This document shows positions 8,946-17,462 of a stretch of DNA of 64,000 nt, piece after piece. Source of the DNA: JAJDTT01 sp965116695 (GTDB lineage: Bacteria > Acidobacteriota > UBA6911 > RPQK01 > JAJDTT01); the NCBI GenBank assembly GCA_965116695.1, contig OZ220706.1:4030001-4094000 (forward strand). The letters run 5' to 3'. The translations under genes and the position numbers were made by a program. Below the pieces are notes generated by a model. That model was not told the DNA's origin, did no database searches, and saw only the letters and a program-made list of their open reading frames with translations. Positions within the stretch are counted from its first letter, which is position 1. Each line of letters starts with the position of its first letter.

Positions 8946-10556
8946 GATGACGGCCAAGGCCAAACCGCAAATCCACAGCCACGAGGTGGTGAACGGTCCG
9001 GGACGGATTCGTTCGTCCACGCCCCGGTACCTTAAAAAAAGCGTTCCCAGACCAAACACGGGATAGAGCACGACTGCCACAAATCCCGATATGATCAACA
9101 TGAGCGGGGGGTTTTGCAGCAGGCAATAGGTCACCGTTCCCATCGTGAGGCCGAAGACGATATAGAAGCGCGTGAAGCGCAGACGCGCTCCATAATCGCG
9201 CGCGTCAATCACTCCCATCACGCACAGGGCATCGGCCACCAGTCGTGAACTGCCGGCCGTGCCGGAATAGGTCGTCGAGAACAGCACCACGAACCCGCCG
9301 ACCACGAAGAGCGTGGCCGCCCACGGGCCCAACGACTCCGTGAAAATGTTTTGCAGCACACCGAGTGTCTCTTTGCCCGCCGGATCGCGCTCCGGATACA
9401 GAATCGCTGCGCCGAGCAGGTAAAAACAGACGGTGCTGATCGTGAACACGACCATGGTCAGCAGCACGTCGGTATACATGACGCGTATCCACCCGCGAGC
9501 CCGCTGCGTCCACTGATCTCCAGGCTGATTCGCGCCGGTGTGCCGCGCGTAGCCTTTTTCGACGCACCAGTAGGTGTAGTGCATCATCTCCCAGGTGCCG
9601 ATCCCCGTTCCCGCGTACATGCCCAGTGCGGTTAGCACGATCATCGTCAGCGTTACGTCCATTCCCAGAAACTCGGGAAACGAAAACTGGAATCCGCGGC
9701 GAATCTGCTCGAACGTAATGGCGTTGTCCGTCCAATGAAGCAGCGCCGTGCAGAGAATCGTGATCAATGTGAAAACTAGAACCATTGCCAGCGATACTCG
9801 TTCCAGCATCTTGTAACGGCCCACCAGCAACAGTGCCCCGCAAACAACGGCGATGCCGGCAGTCCACAGCCTGGCGTCGGTGGTTCCCAGGACGTTCCCA
9901 AGACCCAGCGCCAGTGCCTGGCCTGCCCCGCCCATCACCGCGCCGACGTTGATAAACATGACCAATTGGCAAGCCAGGTACAGCCACAGGAACCACCCCA
10001 ACATCGGTCGGCTTCGAGCATCTGACGTTTGCGCCATCTCGCGTCGCCGGCTTCGGTTCGCGAGCAACGACGCAGCCGCAATCCAAACGGACAGCACGCT
10101 CGCGGCCAATCCGCCCGCACCGATATCCGCAGCCAGGTTCCACGACCAGAGGCCCAGGCCGAGGTACGTGCTGACCACGACAATCAGCAACCACTCCACG
10201 CAAAGCCAACTCGGCCGCCGTCCGCGCGGCCCGGGCAGCTTGTTGAACATCACCAGAATCGTCTCGCCGCTGGAAATCACATGGCGTCCCAGTTCGGCTT
10301 GGACGACGGTCTTGATGACGCATGAGAGCAGCACAAACCACAAGAGCGCAAAACCACCTTGCGCGCCGAGCTTGGTCGTCATGATCAACTCGCCGGAACC
10401 GACGATCGAGCCGACCAGGATCAGTCCGGGTCCCAAGTACCGTAGCGTCATCGAGACGCCTTGCGGCGGTTCACGAAACGTATGCGCATCGCGCGCGTAC
10501 AGATCGACCGGGTCATTCGCTTCGTGCTGCTTGCGCGGCGATGGCTTGGCGTTCAT
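8889..10556 (-). CDS. Nramp-like membrane transporter
   Basis: The 555-residue protein has about eleven to twelve hydrophobic segments and the general layout of the Nramp (SLC11) family. It begins with a charged 30-residue cytoplasmic tail, then LRYLGPGLILVG in the first membrane segment. The metal-binding DPGN motif of true Nramp Mn/Fe transporters is replaced by VGSGE. The substrate is therefore uncertain and may not be Mn(II) or Fe(II). Similar divergent Nramp-like proteins are common in Acidobacteriota and Planctomycetota. It is transcribed alone; its 3' end overlaps the CopG remnant on the opposite strand. Confidence 0.78.
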   Translation of the reverse strand: MNAKPSPRKQHEANDPVDLYARDAHTFREPPQGVSMTLRYLGPGLILVGSIVGSGELIMTTKLGAQGGFALLWFVLLSCVIKTVVQAELGRHVISSGETILVMFNKLPGPRGRRPSWLCVEWLLIVVVSTYLGLGLWSWNLAADIGAGGLAASVLSVWIAAASLLANRSRRREMAQTSDARSRPMLGWFLWLYLACQLVMFINVGAVMGGAGQALALGLGNVLGTTDARLWTAGIAVVCGALLLVGRYKMLERVSLAMVLVFTLITILCTALLHWTDNAITFEQIRRGFQFSFPEFLGMDVTLTMIVLTALGMYAGTGIGTWEMMHYTYWCVEKGYARHTGANQPGDQWTQRARGWIRVMYTDVLLTMVVFTISTVCFYLLGAAILYPERDPAGKETLGVLQNIFTESLGPWAATLFVVGGFVVLFSTTYSGTAGSSRLVADALCVMGVIDARDYGARLRFTRFYIVFGLTMGTVTYCLLQNPPLMLIISGFVAVVLYPVFGLGTLFLRYRGVDERIRPGPFTTSWLWICGLALAVISPAAGLLVLALNQGWFEF

Positions 10557-10748
10557 GGCGGACTCGGTTTATGGAACCAATTGGCCATTCATTGATGGAT
10601 GAAACCAGTTGCGCGAATTCGGGTGATTCTCATGATGGCAAGCGCAGTTTATATTCCTGGCGGGTTGAAGATTCAGTACACTTCAATGGCCTTGCCTTTG
10701 GTTTGAACGAACACCAAGGCGGGGGAGAACCGCCTTTCACCAGGGATT

Positions 10749-13100
10749 TCACTGGTCGCTGGGCCTGGCCATTCGATAGCCGACCCCGCGCTCGTTGAAG
10801 ATGTAAAGTGGGTTGGCCGCGTCGTCTTTCAGCTTGCGGCGAAGCTTTTTCACGAACGTGCGCACGGGCTGGAAGTCGCCGGATTCCATCCGGCCCCACA
10901 CCTGGCGCAACAGGACGTCGTACGTCATGACCCATCCGGCATTGACCGAGAGCGCCCGGAGCAGTTCGAATTCGGTCGCCGTCAACTGAACCGGCCGGCC
11001 GGCCAGGGTCACGCGGCGTTGCCCGTAGTGGATGGTCAGGTCCCCGAGATGGAAGGCGTCGGGCGTTGCCACGTGTCGCCGCAAGGCCGCTTGGACTCTC
11101 GCCACCAGTTCCGCTGGTGAGAAGGGCTTGACGACGTAATCGGTGGCCCCGGATTCCAGGGCCCTGACGATGGTCTCGTCCCTTCCGTAGGCCGAGATGA
11201 AGATGACGGGCAGATCGGAGAGCTCGGGAACACGCTCCATCAACTCGATGCCGTCGATCCCGGGGAGGATCAGGTCCATGAGGACCAGGCGGGGCGATTT
11301 GGTTCTGACGAGGTGGGAGACTGCCTGCGGGTCACCCGTCACGAGCGGGGAGAAGCCTGCACCCGCCAGGGCATCCCGGACGTACCGAAGCGTCTGTGGG
11401 TCGTCGTCAACCACCAGGATGCGGGTTCGCTCGCGCCCTTCATTGGACAGGCGGGAGGAACCACGGGTCAGGCCGGCGCCGGCCTCTTCCGCCACAGGAA
11501 TCGTGAAGGTGATCCGTGTGCCCAGGCCGGCCCCGCCACTCTCCGCACTGATGCGGCCCCCGTGGGCTTCCACCAGACCCTTGCAGATGGCTAGACCCAG
11601 ACCGGTCCCCCGGCTTCCCCGCTCTTCCCCGGCGGTGCCCACATGTTTGCGAAAGAGGTGGGGCAGCAGATTCGACGGTACGCCCTGTCCCTTGTCCGAT
11701 ACGGAAATCGCCACGTAAACGTCGTCCAGCACGGCACCGACCCGGATCGGGGCCGACTCGGGAGCGTATCGGGATGCATTGCTGAAGAGGTTGTTCAAGA
11801 CCTGGACGATGCGCTGCCGGTCAGCCATCACTTGGGGCAAGTCTGCCGGGAGATCGATCTGAACGGAGTGCCGGCCCCCTCCACTCAGGAACGTATTCCT
11901 GGCTTCGTCCACGAGGCTGGCCACTCTCTCGGGAGCCGGGCTGACCGACAGCCTTCCCGTCTCGATTTGCTCCGCATCCAACAGGTCGCTGATCAGACCG
12001 TGCATGTGATTGGCCTGGTCGCTGATGATGCGGAAAAACTGAAGCATCTCGGTCGGATTCGGTGGTCGTCTCGCGTCCAGCACGGTGGCGGCGGAGCCCT
12101 TGATGGAGGTCAGCGGCGCCCGCAGCTCGTGGCTCACCAGGCCCAGGAACTCGGACCGTGAACGTTCCAGGTCTTCGATCGGCGCCAAGTCCTGAAGGGT
12201 GACCACCACGGATTCGACGGCGCCCTCCTCGGAACAGATCGGCGTGGCGTTGATCAGCGTCGTAACGCTCGGAGCGTCGGGAACTTCCAGGACGATTTCT
12301 TCGCCCCGCACCGCCTCCGCCTTGCTCAGCGCCTGGGCCAGGGGCAACTCTTCGAGAGACACCTCCCTCCCGTCAGCGCGCCGGAACTTCACCATTTCCA
12401 ACAACTGCTCCTGAGACAGCCCCGGCGTTGCCAGGTCTCCGGTAATCCGCTTCGCTTCCCGATTGACCATTACCTGTTTGCCGGTCCGGGCGTCGAATAG
12501 CACGACGCCCACCGGAGAAAGTTCAATCAGTGCCTCCAGGTCGGCCCGGGCCCGGGCTACATCCCGGTGCGTCCTGGCATTGGCGATCGCCGTTGCTGCC
12601 TGTGACGCGAACAACTCCAGGACCTCTTCGTCTTCGCTCGTGAACTCCCGGCCGCCCTCCTTTCCGGCGAGGAAGAAGTTGCCGACATGCAGGTCACGAT
12701 AACGGATCGGGGTTCCCTGGAAGGTCTTCGCCAACAACAGGTCGGAGGAAATTCCGAGCGAGCGGACGTAAGCGGGCAGGTCGCGCAGCCTCAGGACTTC
12801 CGGAATGTCGCGGAAGTGCTGGAAAAGCATTCGGCCTTCGGGCCAGTCCTCCATTTGCTGGATTTGTTCCGGAGTGAAGCCGGAACCGACGAATTCCCGG
12901 GCCTGCCCCGAGTCATCGAGGGTCGCAATCAAGCCGTACCGGGCGCCGGTCAACACCCGCGCGCTTTCCACGGATTCCCGCAGTACGGTGCCAACGTCCA
13001 GGCTTCTGCTGATACGCAGGATGGCCTCGTTCAACCTGGAGATGCGGTCCCGCAATGCATCGATTTCTTGTCTCAGTTCATCAGGACTCTGCAACGGCAT
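10749..13100 (-). CDS. hybrid sensor kinase/response regulator with a DNA-binding output domain
   Basis: One 783-residue soluble protein combines a whole two-component pathway. In order: a short coiled coil, a GAF domain (about 30-180), a PAS domain (about 190-300), HisKA with the phospho-acceptor in VSHELRAPL (near residue 323), HATPase_c with GTGLGLAICKG, a receiver domain starting ILVVDDDP with its Asp in LMDLILPG (near 608), and an OmpR/KdpE-type winged helix (about 690-783). Fusion of the DNA-binding domain to the kinase is unusual; normally it is a separate protein. With no membrane segment the signal should be cytoplasmic, sensed by GAF/PAS. The frame is open to 13190, but Met at 13100 starts the conserved coiled coil. 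Confidence 0.88.
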   Translation of the reverse strand: MPLQSPDELRQEIDALRDRISRLNEAILRISRSLDVGTVLRESVESARVLTGARYGLIATLDDSGQAREFVGSGFTPEQIQQMEDWPEGRMLFQHFRDIPEVLRLRDLPAYVRSLGISSDLLLAKTFQGTPIRYRDLHVGNFFLAGKEGGREFTSEDEEVLELFASQAATAIANARTHRDVARARADLEALIELSPVGVVLFDARTGKQVMVNREAKRITGDLATPGLSQEQLLEMVKFRRADGREVSLEELPLAQALSKAEAVRGEEIVLEVPDAPSVTTLINATPICSEEGAVESVVVTLQDLAPIEDLERSRSEFLGLVSHELRAPLTSIKGSAATVLDARRPPNPTEMLQFFRIISDQANHMHGLISDLLDAEQIETGRLSVSPAPERVASLVDEARNTFLSGGGRHSVQIDLPADLPQVMADRQRIVQVLNNLFSNASRYAPESAPIRVGAVLDDVYVAISVSDKGQGVPSNLLPHLFRKHVGTAGEERGSRGTGLGLAICKGLVEAHGGRISAESGGAGLGTRITFTIPVAEEAGAGLTRGSSRLSNEGRERTRILVVDDDPQTLRYVRDALAGAGFSPLVTGDPQAVSHLVRTKSPRLVLMDLILPGIDGIELMERVPELSDLPVIFISAYGRDETIVRALESGATDYVVKPFSPAELVARVQAALRRHVATPDAFHLGDLTIHYGQRRVTLAGRPVQLTATEFELLRALSVNAGWVMTYDVLLRQVWGRMESGDFQPVRTFVKKLRRKLKDDAANPLYIFNERGVGYRMARPSDQ

Positions 13101-13515
13101 ACTCCTGTTGGACTCCGGACCGCGATCCGGCTTGGCAATCGCATGAGTCGGCGCGATGCATGAACCGAGTCCGATCCAGTCCAGGGCCAACGTCGTCGCG
13201 AATCAGCGAGAGAATGCACATTAAAGACACGACAACGGTATGTTAGTTCACTCACAGTACACGCGTTTCGCACACTCTAAATCAGTTGGTGCCCATGGTC
13301 CAGTGACTCGAATGACGCGGGACACAATAGCGGCGGTGGAGCCTTGGTCGATTTAAGGAGTTGCCGGCCGAGTTGTGCTGGACGAGCATTGCTGAAGAAC
13401 CGGGGGGGTGAACGCGTGGTTGACCCGCGTCACCGCCAGATGCGTCTGGAACGTCCCGTACGGCGTGTCGATACGGAAGAAAGCGACACCCGCGTTCCCA
13501 CCCGAGCGGGCTCAT
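13101..13515. other. intergenic stretch with a possible gene fragment
   Basis: On the minus strand, about 13510 to 13370, one frame reads GNAGVAFFRIDTPYGTFQ, then THLAVTRVNHAFTPP, and ends at a TAA. This looks like the C-terminal part of a secreted beta-rich protein whose 5' end is gone. It has no start codon or ribosome binding site. The rest of the stretch shows nothing I can support. Confidence 0.3.
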
Positions 13516-13734
13516 TCAGGATTGGTCCATTGGTTGCCCACCGATTTCTCTCTTGGCCACAGCCGTGAACTCGAAGCGGCCCTCCAATTCCCGGAAGTCA
13601 ATATTGACCAGCTCCCAGCCTTCCCGGCCCAGGCTGTTGAGATAATTTTCGACTCCTGATCGGTCCCTGCCCTTGAGGATTCCAGCGCGAGGGATATCCT
13701 TCGAGTCAAGAACCTTGTACTCCCAGTTTTTCAT
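13516..13734 (-). CDS. DUF4177 family small protein
   Basis: The 72-residue product has the DUF4177 pattern: MKNWEYKV at the start, an alpha-helical YLNSLGREGWELV and a closing F.F.AV.KR strand. Function is unknown. A strong GGGAGG ribosome binding site precedes the ATG. It is a single gene on the minus strand beside a REP-A element. Confidence 0.75.
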   Translation of the reverse strand: MKNWEYKVLDSKDIPRAGILKGRDRSGVENYLNSLGREGWELVNIDFRELEGRFEFTAVAKREIGGQPMDQS

Positions 13735-13786
13735 CCCATCCTCCCGTAGAAGTGACCGAGTCGTTAAGCGAGTGCCAAAATAGCGG

Positions 13787-13814
13787 ATGAAAAGGGGACA
13801 GTCACCTTCTCCCC
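13787..13814 (+). repeat. REP-A element
   Basis: Exact core GGGGACAGTCACCTTCTC in the gap between the DUF4177 gene and the sialidase-like gene. Confidence 0.8.
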
Positions 13815-13881
13815 ACCGTCATCTTCTCCCGCCCCAGAGCCCCCGGGTGAGAGATGCAGCTTGGACCAGGAGGCCAAACAG

Positions 13882-15003
13882 ATGCTGAACCTTCGGAGAG
13901 GACTCCACTTGCTCGTATTCATCACCATGGCCTCGGTCTTGACTCAGGCAGCGGCGGAGTTGCATGTGGAAGTGACGGCGGCCAGATGCCGTCATCCCAG
14001 GGCGGTGGAGGCTCCGGATGGAACCATCTATGTCTACGGGGCGCTCAAAAGTACCGACGGGGGCAGGCATTTTTGGCCCGTGGATGAGTCCGATCCGCCG
14101 TTCGGCTCCTTCCTGTTCGCCGAGAAGCTGACCACGCTGTACTGGAGAAAGGGACTGTTCCTCGGCTTCTATTGGAACGTCACTTGTCGCGAGGCGGGTC
14201 GCTGCTTGGGAAGAATGTGGCGTTCCCGCGACGGGTTCAAGACAGTTGAGAAGAAGGAAACGGTCCTCATCATTCCGGAGGCGGGATCGGTTCCCGTCGA
14301 CGACTTCTCGGAAGTCCAGGACCAGCAGAGCTCGACCATCTTCTTCCATCGGGGCATTCGAGAGATGCCGGATGGGACCCTGCTGGCTTGCATGATCGGC
14401 AGTTTCGAGGAGGACAACCTGCCCACGACCGACCCTCGAAGCAAGATGGAGACACCCTTCAAGATGAGGTCTTTCCTGATCAGCTCCGACGATCAGGGGG
14501 ACACCTGGCGGTACTTTTCCACCGTAGCCGCTCCGCGCGCCGACGTGATGGATGATACGGAGGGATTCAACGAGTGGGCGCTGCTTCCGCTGGACGACGG
14601 CCGGATGCTGGCCGTGATGCGGACCGGCCACTATTCGCCCATGGTGGCGAGCTGGAGCGGCGACGGCGGAAGAACCTGGAGCCCGCCCGAAGACATGGGC
14701 CTGGGCCCCGGGGTGGATCCCTACCTGCTGAGACTGAAGGATGGACGATTGGCGTTAGCCTACGGCCAGTTGGTGCAGCGCGGCGGAGGGAAAAAGGCGG
14801 ACTGGAAACACGAGGATCAGAGAAGGAAGTGCCAACTGGCCATCAATGCCGACGGCACGGGGAAGGACTGGCTTGCCACCACGGTTGCCGACTATTCCCA
14901 CAGAATGGCGTATCCCACCATCTTCGAAGTCGAGCCCAACGTGGTTCTCTACCAGTCGGGCGAATGTCTTGAACTCTGGCGGGTGGCACTGCAGCCGCGG
15001 TAA
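13882..15003 (+). CDS. secreted sialidase/BNR-repeat family protein
   Basis: A signal peptide (hydrophobic stretch ending TQAAAE near residue 25) precedes a beta-propeller with Asp-box motifs SSDDQGDTW (about 201-209) and SGDGGRTW (about 259-267), the mark of sialidase-like and BNR-repeat proteins. The 373-residue length suits one six-bladed propeller. The substrate is probably an extracellular glycan, but the catalytic Arg triad cannot be assigned by eye, so exo-sialidase activity is not certain. ATG 13882 is chosen because AGGAGG lies eight bases upstream. It stands alone, facing the higBA pair. Confidence 0.72.
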   Translation: MLNLRRGLHLLVFITMASVLTQAAAELHVEVTAARCRHPRAVEAPDGTIYVYGALKSTDGGRHFWPVDESDPPFGSFLFAEKLTTLYWRKGLFLGFYWNVTCREAGRCLGRMWRSRDGFKTVEKKETVLIIPEAGSVPVDDFSEVQDQQSSTIFFHRGIREMPDGTLLACMIGSFEEDNLPTTDPRSKMETPFKMRSFLISSDDQGDTWRYFSTVAAPRADVMDDTEGFNEWALLPLDDGRMLAVMRTGHYSPMVASWSGDGGRTWSPPEDMGLGPGVDPYLLRLKDGRLALAYGQLVQRGGGKKADWKHEDQRRKCQLAINADGTGKDWLATTVADYSHRMAYPTIFEVEPNVVLYQSGECLELWRVALQPR

Positions 15004-15066
15004 TCCACCGGGCTGTATCTTCAACGGGAAATCAGCAGCCGCGTCTCTTCATCCGCGGACGCGGAC

Positions 15067-15092
15067 GAAAAGCGGACAGACCCGTTCTCGCG
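15067..15092 (+). repeat. REP-A element, degenerate
   Basis: GAAAAGCGGACAGACCCG followed by TTCTCGCG keeps the outer arms of the family, with changes in the core. It lies just before the 3' end of higA. Confidence 0.55.
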
Positions 15093-15118
15093 CTCCCAAC
15101 CAAGAGCAGGCTCCTAGA

Positions 15119-15406
15119 TCACGCCGCCACAAAGCGCTCTACCGCGATCTCCTCGGCGCGGCCGCGAGCTTGCCAGAGATCGTAGGCCATCTGCATCCCC
15201 AGCCAAGTTTCGGGCGTCGAGCCGAAGGCCTTCGACAGTCGTATCGCCATTTCTACCGAGATCCCTGTTCGCCCGTTCACCAACTCCGAAAGCGCCTGCC
15301 GGGTGACGCCCAAACCCTCGGCGGCCCGGGTCACGGTCAACCCCAGGGGTTCGAGGCACTGCCGCTTCACGATGCCGCCCGGATGCGGCGGGTTGTGTAT
15401 GGCCAT
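15119..15406 (-). CDS. higA: HigA-type antitoxin
   Basis: A 95-residue XRE-family protein of the HigA (VapI) type: HPGGIVKRQCLEPLGLTVT opens it and the helix-turn-helix covers about residues 24-60 (AAEGLGVTRQALSELVNG). It should neutralise the HigB product encoded 15 bases upstream and repress the shared promoter. Toxin-first order is normal for hig modules. Confidence 0.88.
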   Translation of the reverse strand: MAIHNPPHPGGIVKRQCLEPLGLTVTRAAEGLGVTRQALSELVNGRTGISVEMAIRLSKAFGSTPETWLGMQMAYDLWQARGRAEEIAVERFVAA

Positions 15407-15421
15407 GATCGATCTTCTCCC

Positions 15422-15703
15422 TCAGTGATAGTCCACGTAGTCCACATCGACCGCTGCGCCATCCTCGAACCGGAAGGTCACTCGCCAGTTGCCGGATACC
15501 GAAACCGCATAGTGCCCCTTCAGCCGTCCCTTGAGGGCGTGCAACCGGAACCCCGGCAGGCTCATGCTCTCGGGACCTCGGCTGAAATCGAGCACCGCCA
15601 GGATGTCCCGCAATCTGCCGACGTGCTCCGGCGCGACTCGCCGCGCCGTCCTGCCCTCGTAGAGGGTCTTCAGCCCACGGTGGCGGAACGATGCAATCAG
15701 CAT
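15422..15703 (-). CDS. higB: HigB-type mRNA interferase toxin
   Basis: The 93-residue product has the RelE/HigB signature: SFRHRGLKTLYEG at the N-terminus, LPGFRLHALKG in the middle and a C-terminal WRVTFRFEDGAAVDVDYVDYH. Such toxins cut mRNA on the ribosome. It precedes higA in one operon. The promoter lies so close to the ATG that the transcript may be nearly leaderless. The gene is intact, unlike the related copy near 34.2 kb. Confidence 0.88.
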   Translation of the reverse strand: MLIASFRHRGLKTLYEGRTARRVAPEHVGRLRDILAVLDFSRGPESMSLPGFRLHALKGRLKGHYAVSVSGNWRVTFRFEDGAAVDVDYVDYH

Positions 15704-15706
15704 GCG

Positions 15707-15735
15707 ATCTTAGGGTGTCGCCTGTCAATTGACAA
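15707..15735 (-). promoter_or_regulatory. higBA promoter with overlapping palindromic operator
   Basis: On the minus strand TTGTCA (15735-15730) and TAAGAT (15712-15707) are separated by 17 bases, a good sigma-70-type promoter. The perfect palindrome TGTCAATTGACA (15723-15734) overlaps the -35 element and is the likely binding site of the HigA antitoxin for autorepression. Confidence 0.55.
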
Positions 15736-15896
15736 CTTTCGATCCTGTGCCTGGATGATTTGCAGTGCGGTGCCCCTTCTCGTTGGGACAACTTCGCCGG
15801 GACTGATCCGGCGCAATGCGCTCCGTCAGACGGTACGGTTCTTCGATGCGTGGTTGCGAATCGGGAATCCAAAGGTCGGTGATCCGCAGGGGACCG

Positions 15897-15921
15897 CAAA
15901 GGGGACCGTCTCCTTCTCGCG
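15897..15921 (+). repeat. REP-A element, degenerate
   Basis: CAAAGGGGACCGTCTCC followed by TTCTCGCG in the divergent gap between higB and the doc-type module. Confidence 0.6.
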
Positions 15922-16004
15922 GGCTGCCTTTGGAGATAAGGAAGAGAGTGGCAACGTCGTGCCTGGGTTAGCCTTTAGGTGGTCCTGTAGATTAGGAGGT
16001 TAGC

Positions 16005-16193
16005 GTGGTAGTGAAGAAACAAGCGGAGGCGGCAATCAAAGACACACGGGCAAAACCGATTGCCGACCGGCATGCTGGAATCGACCGGGCGTCGCGCCAC
16101 CGCGTACGACGTGTAAGCAGGACATCCGAGCGAATCATCAAAGAAATCTCCTCCAGACGCCGTAGGGCAATGGAGGTGTTGGCCAATCGATAA
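16005..16193 (+). CDS. small basic protein, probable antitoxin of a Doc toxin
   Basis: The 62-residue product is very basic and ends with a helical segment SERIIKEISSRRRRAMEVLANR-like in character. It starts at GTG 16005 behind TAGGAGG, an excellent ribosome binding site. Its stop lies directly before the doc-type toxin remnant, the usual antitoxin position. The family is not one I can name, so the role rests on context. Confidence 0.55.
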   Translation: MVVKKQAEAAIKDTRAKPIADRHAGIDRASRHRVRRVSRTSERIIKEISSRRRRAMEVLANR

Positions 16194-16194
16194 A

Positions 16195-16601
16195 CGCCAC
16201 TACCGGATCACCTGGGCCGACGCGGTTCGCTGTCACAAGGAAGCGCTCAGAGATGGGGGGCACCTGGGATACTCCGTCCGGAGGCAATCGAGTCAGCGAT
16301 TGCGCGGCCTTATCACGGTTATCATCGACGCATTCATCAAAAGGCCGCCGCCCTCGTTCACGGCATCGTATCCAACCACGGCTTCGTAGACGGCAACAAA
16401 CGTACGGCTGTGTATTTGGTCGAATTGCTGCCGGTGAGGAGCGACTACAGCTTGATAGAAGACGACCTGATGCTGGCAGACGTCATAACGAGTGTGGCCA
16501 CTGGCGAAATACACTACGAAGAACTTGTGGAGTGGTTCAAGAAACGCCTGGTGAGATCGCGCCAGAAGAATCTGGGGGTGGATCGGATCGAAGGAGAATA
16601 G
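16195..16601 (+). pseudogene. doc: Doc (Fic-family) toxin with a one-base frameshift
   Basis: Two frames together spell a Doc-type toxin. The first reads YRITWADAVRCHKEALRDGG, the second PGILRPEAIESAIARPYHG, then the Fic motif HGFVDGNKRT (from 16377) and a normal C-terminus to TAG 16601. The break falls in the G run at 16255-16260, where one extra G would restore GGAPGILR. It is either a disabled toxin or a homopolymer sequencing error. The small gene at 16005 is the probable antitoxin. Confidence 0.72.
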
Positions 16602-16632
16602 AAGTATGAAAAGGGCCACACGCGGGACCGTC

Positions 16633-16658
16633 GAGAAGAGGGAAGTCACGTTCTCGCG
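16633..16658 (+). repeat. REP-A element, degenerate
   Basis: GAGAAGAGGGAAGTCACG followed by TTCTCGCG, between the doc remnant and the duplicated gene tail. Confidence 0.55.
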
Positions 16659-16696
16659 CTCGTGACGTGCGTTCCAGCGTGTGAAGATCCGCAAAT

Positions 16697-16982
16697 ACGA
16701 TTACGGAATCTCCGGGCCCAGGAGTTGAACCACCCCGCCTCGATGTTCCAGCAGACCCGTCTTGGGCTCGATCTCTCCCCGCTTCCAGCCCTTGAAGGCG
16801 GTCACCGGAAGAGTCCACGAAATGTTCTTGGAGAAATCCGTAATGAAGAACTGCACACGATTCTCGCCCGGTTCTGGTAATGCCAGTTGGAGGTCACGAC
16901 CAGCAATCGGCCGTCCGGCAGCTCCACGGTCCCGACTGCGATCAACAGCGGGAATGGGGGGGCCGCATCCTCTGGCACCCGC
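16697..16982 (-). pseudogene. duplicated 3' fragment of the secreted propeller gene at 18076-19059
   Basis: About 285 bases closely match the 3' end of the gene at 18076-19059, including the same final residues LLGPEIP and stop. Only the C-terminal 90 or so codons are present. Scattered base changes and a small deletion in the Tyr-Gln-Lys-Pro region show it is an old copy. The truncated 5' side ends directly at the REP-A element at 16985-17014. Confidence 0.8.
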
Positions 16983-16984
16983 GC

Positions 16985-17014
16985 GCGAAAAGGGGACAGT
17001 CACGGCCTCGCGCC
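16985..17014 (+). repeat. REP-A element at a junction between two gene fragments
   Basis: GCGAAAAGGGGACAGTCACG, then GCCTCGCGCC. Outer arms GCGCGA and TCGCGC can pair. To the left is the truncated propeller-gene copy, to the right the end of a transposase fragment. Confidence 0.8.
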
Positions 17015-17330
17015 TCCCTCACCTCGTCGCTCGGGTCCAACTCCCCGTGTCGCTCCAACGCCTTCACCCACTCCGGAAGCGTGTCCGCCATGTGTTTGCC
17101 GCACACTTTGTCCATCATCTGCCACAGCTTCGTCAGCTCCCGCGCCACCTCCGGTCCGGCCCATAGATCCGGCGGCGTCCTCGACGCCAAGGCACGCCAA
17201 AGTCTCCCTGAACCACCACCCGAGGCGTCACCTTGACCCGTCGGCCCTGGTGGCGCAGCAACTAGGCTGCGTAGTGGCGATAGTGTCCGTGGCCTTCACG
17301 AACCGGTCCAGGATCCGCCCCTTTTCTGAC
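17010..17330 (-). pseudogene. internal fragment of an ISNCY-type (integrase-fold) transposase
   Basis: Read on the minus strand, the pieces RILDRFVKAT, GHYRHYAA, LLRHQGRRVKVTPRVVV, RRRIYG, ELTKLWQMMDKVCGKHM and LPEWVKALERHGEL follow the order of ISNCY-type transposases. A TAG replaces the usual Trp after HYAA, and the frame shifts after RRRIYG. Only the N-terminal helical part survives; the DDE catalytic core is absent. Both ends stop at REP-A elements. Confidence 0.65.
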
Positions 17331-17332
17331 TC

Positions 17333-17375
17333 GAAAAGGGGACAGTCGAAAAGGGGGCAGTCACGTTCTCGTGCG
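17333..17375 (+). repeat. REP-A element, one and a half copies in tandem
   Basis: AAAAGGGGACAGTCG is followed at once by AAAAGGGGGCAGTCACG and TTCTCGTG. It forms the outer boundary of the transposase fragment. Confidence 0.75.
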
Positions 17376-17462
17376 TAGGCAGGACGCCGAGGAGGGAAGA
17401 TGTTCGTCTCGGATAGACTAGAAAATGACAGATGCGGCGATAAACCGTCCTCGGCGAACAGC

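Noticed and set aside
16005..16193. Small basic frame as a chance reading
   Set aside because: Rejected as chance because it has an excellent TAGGAGG ribosome binding site and ends immediately before the doc remnant, so it is kept as a probable antitoxin.
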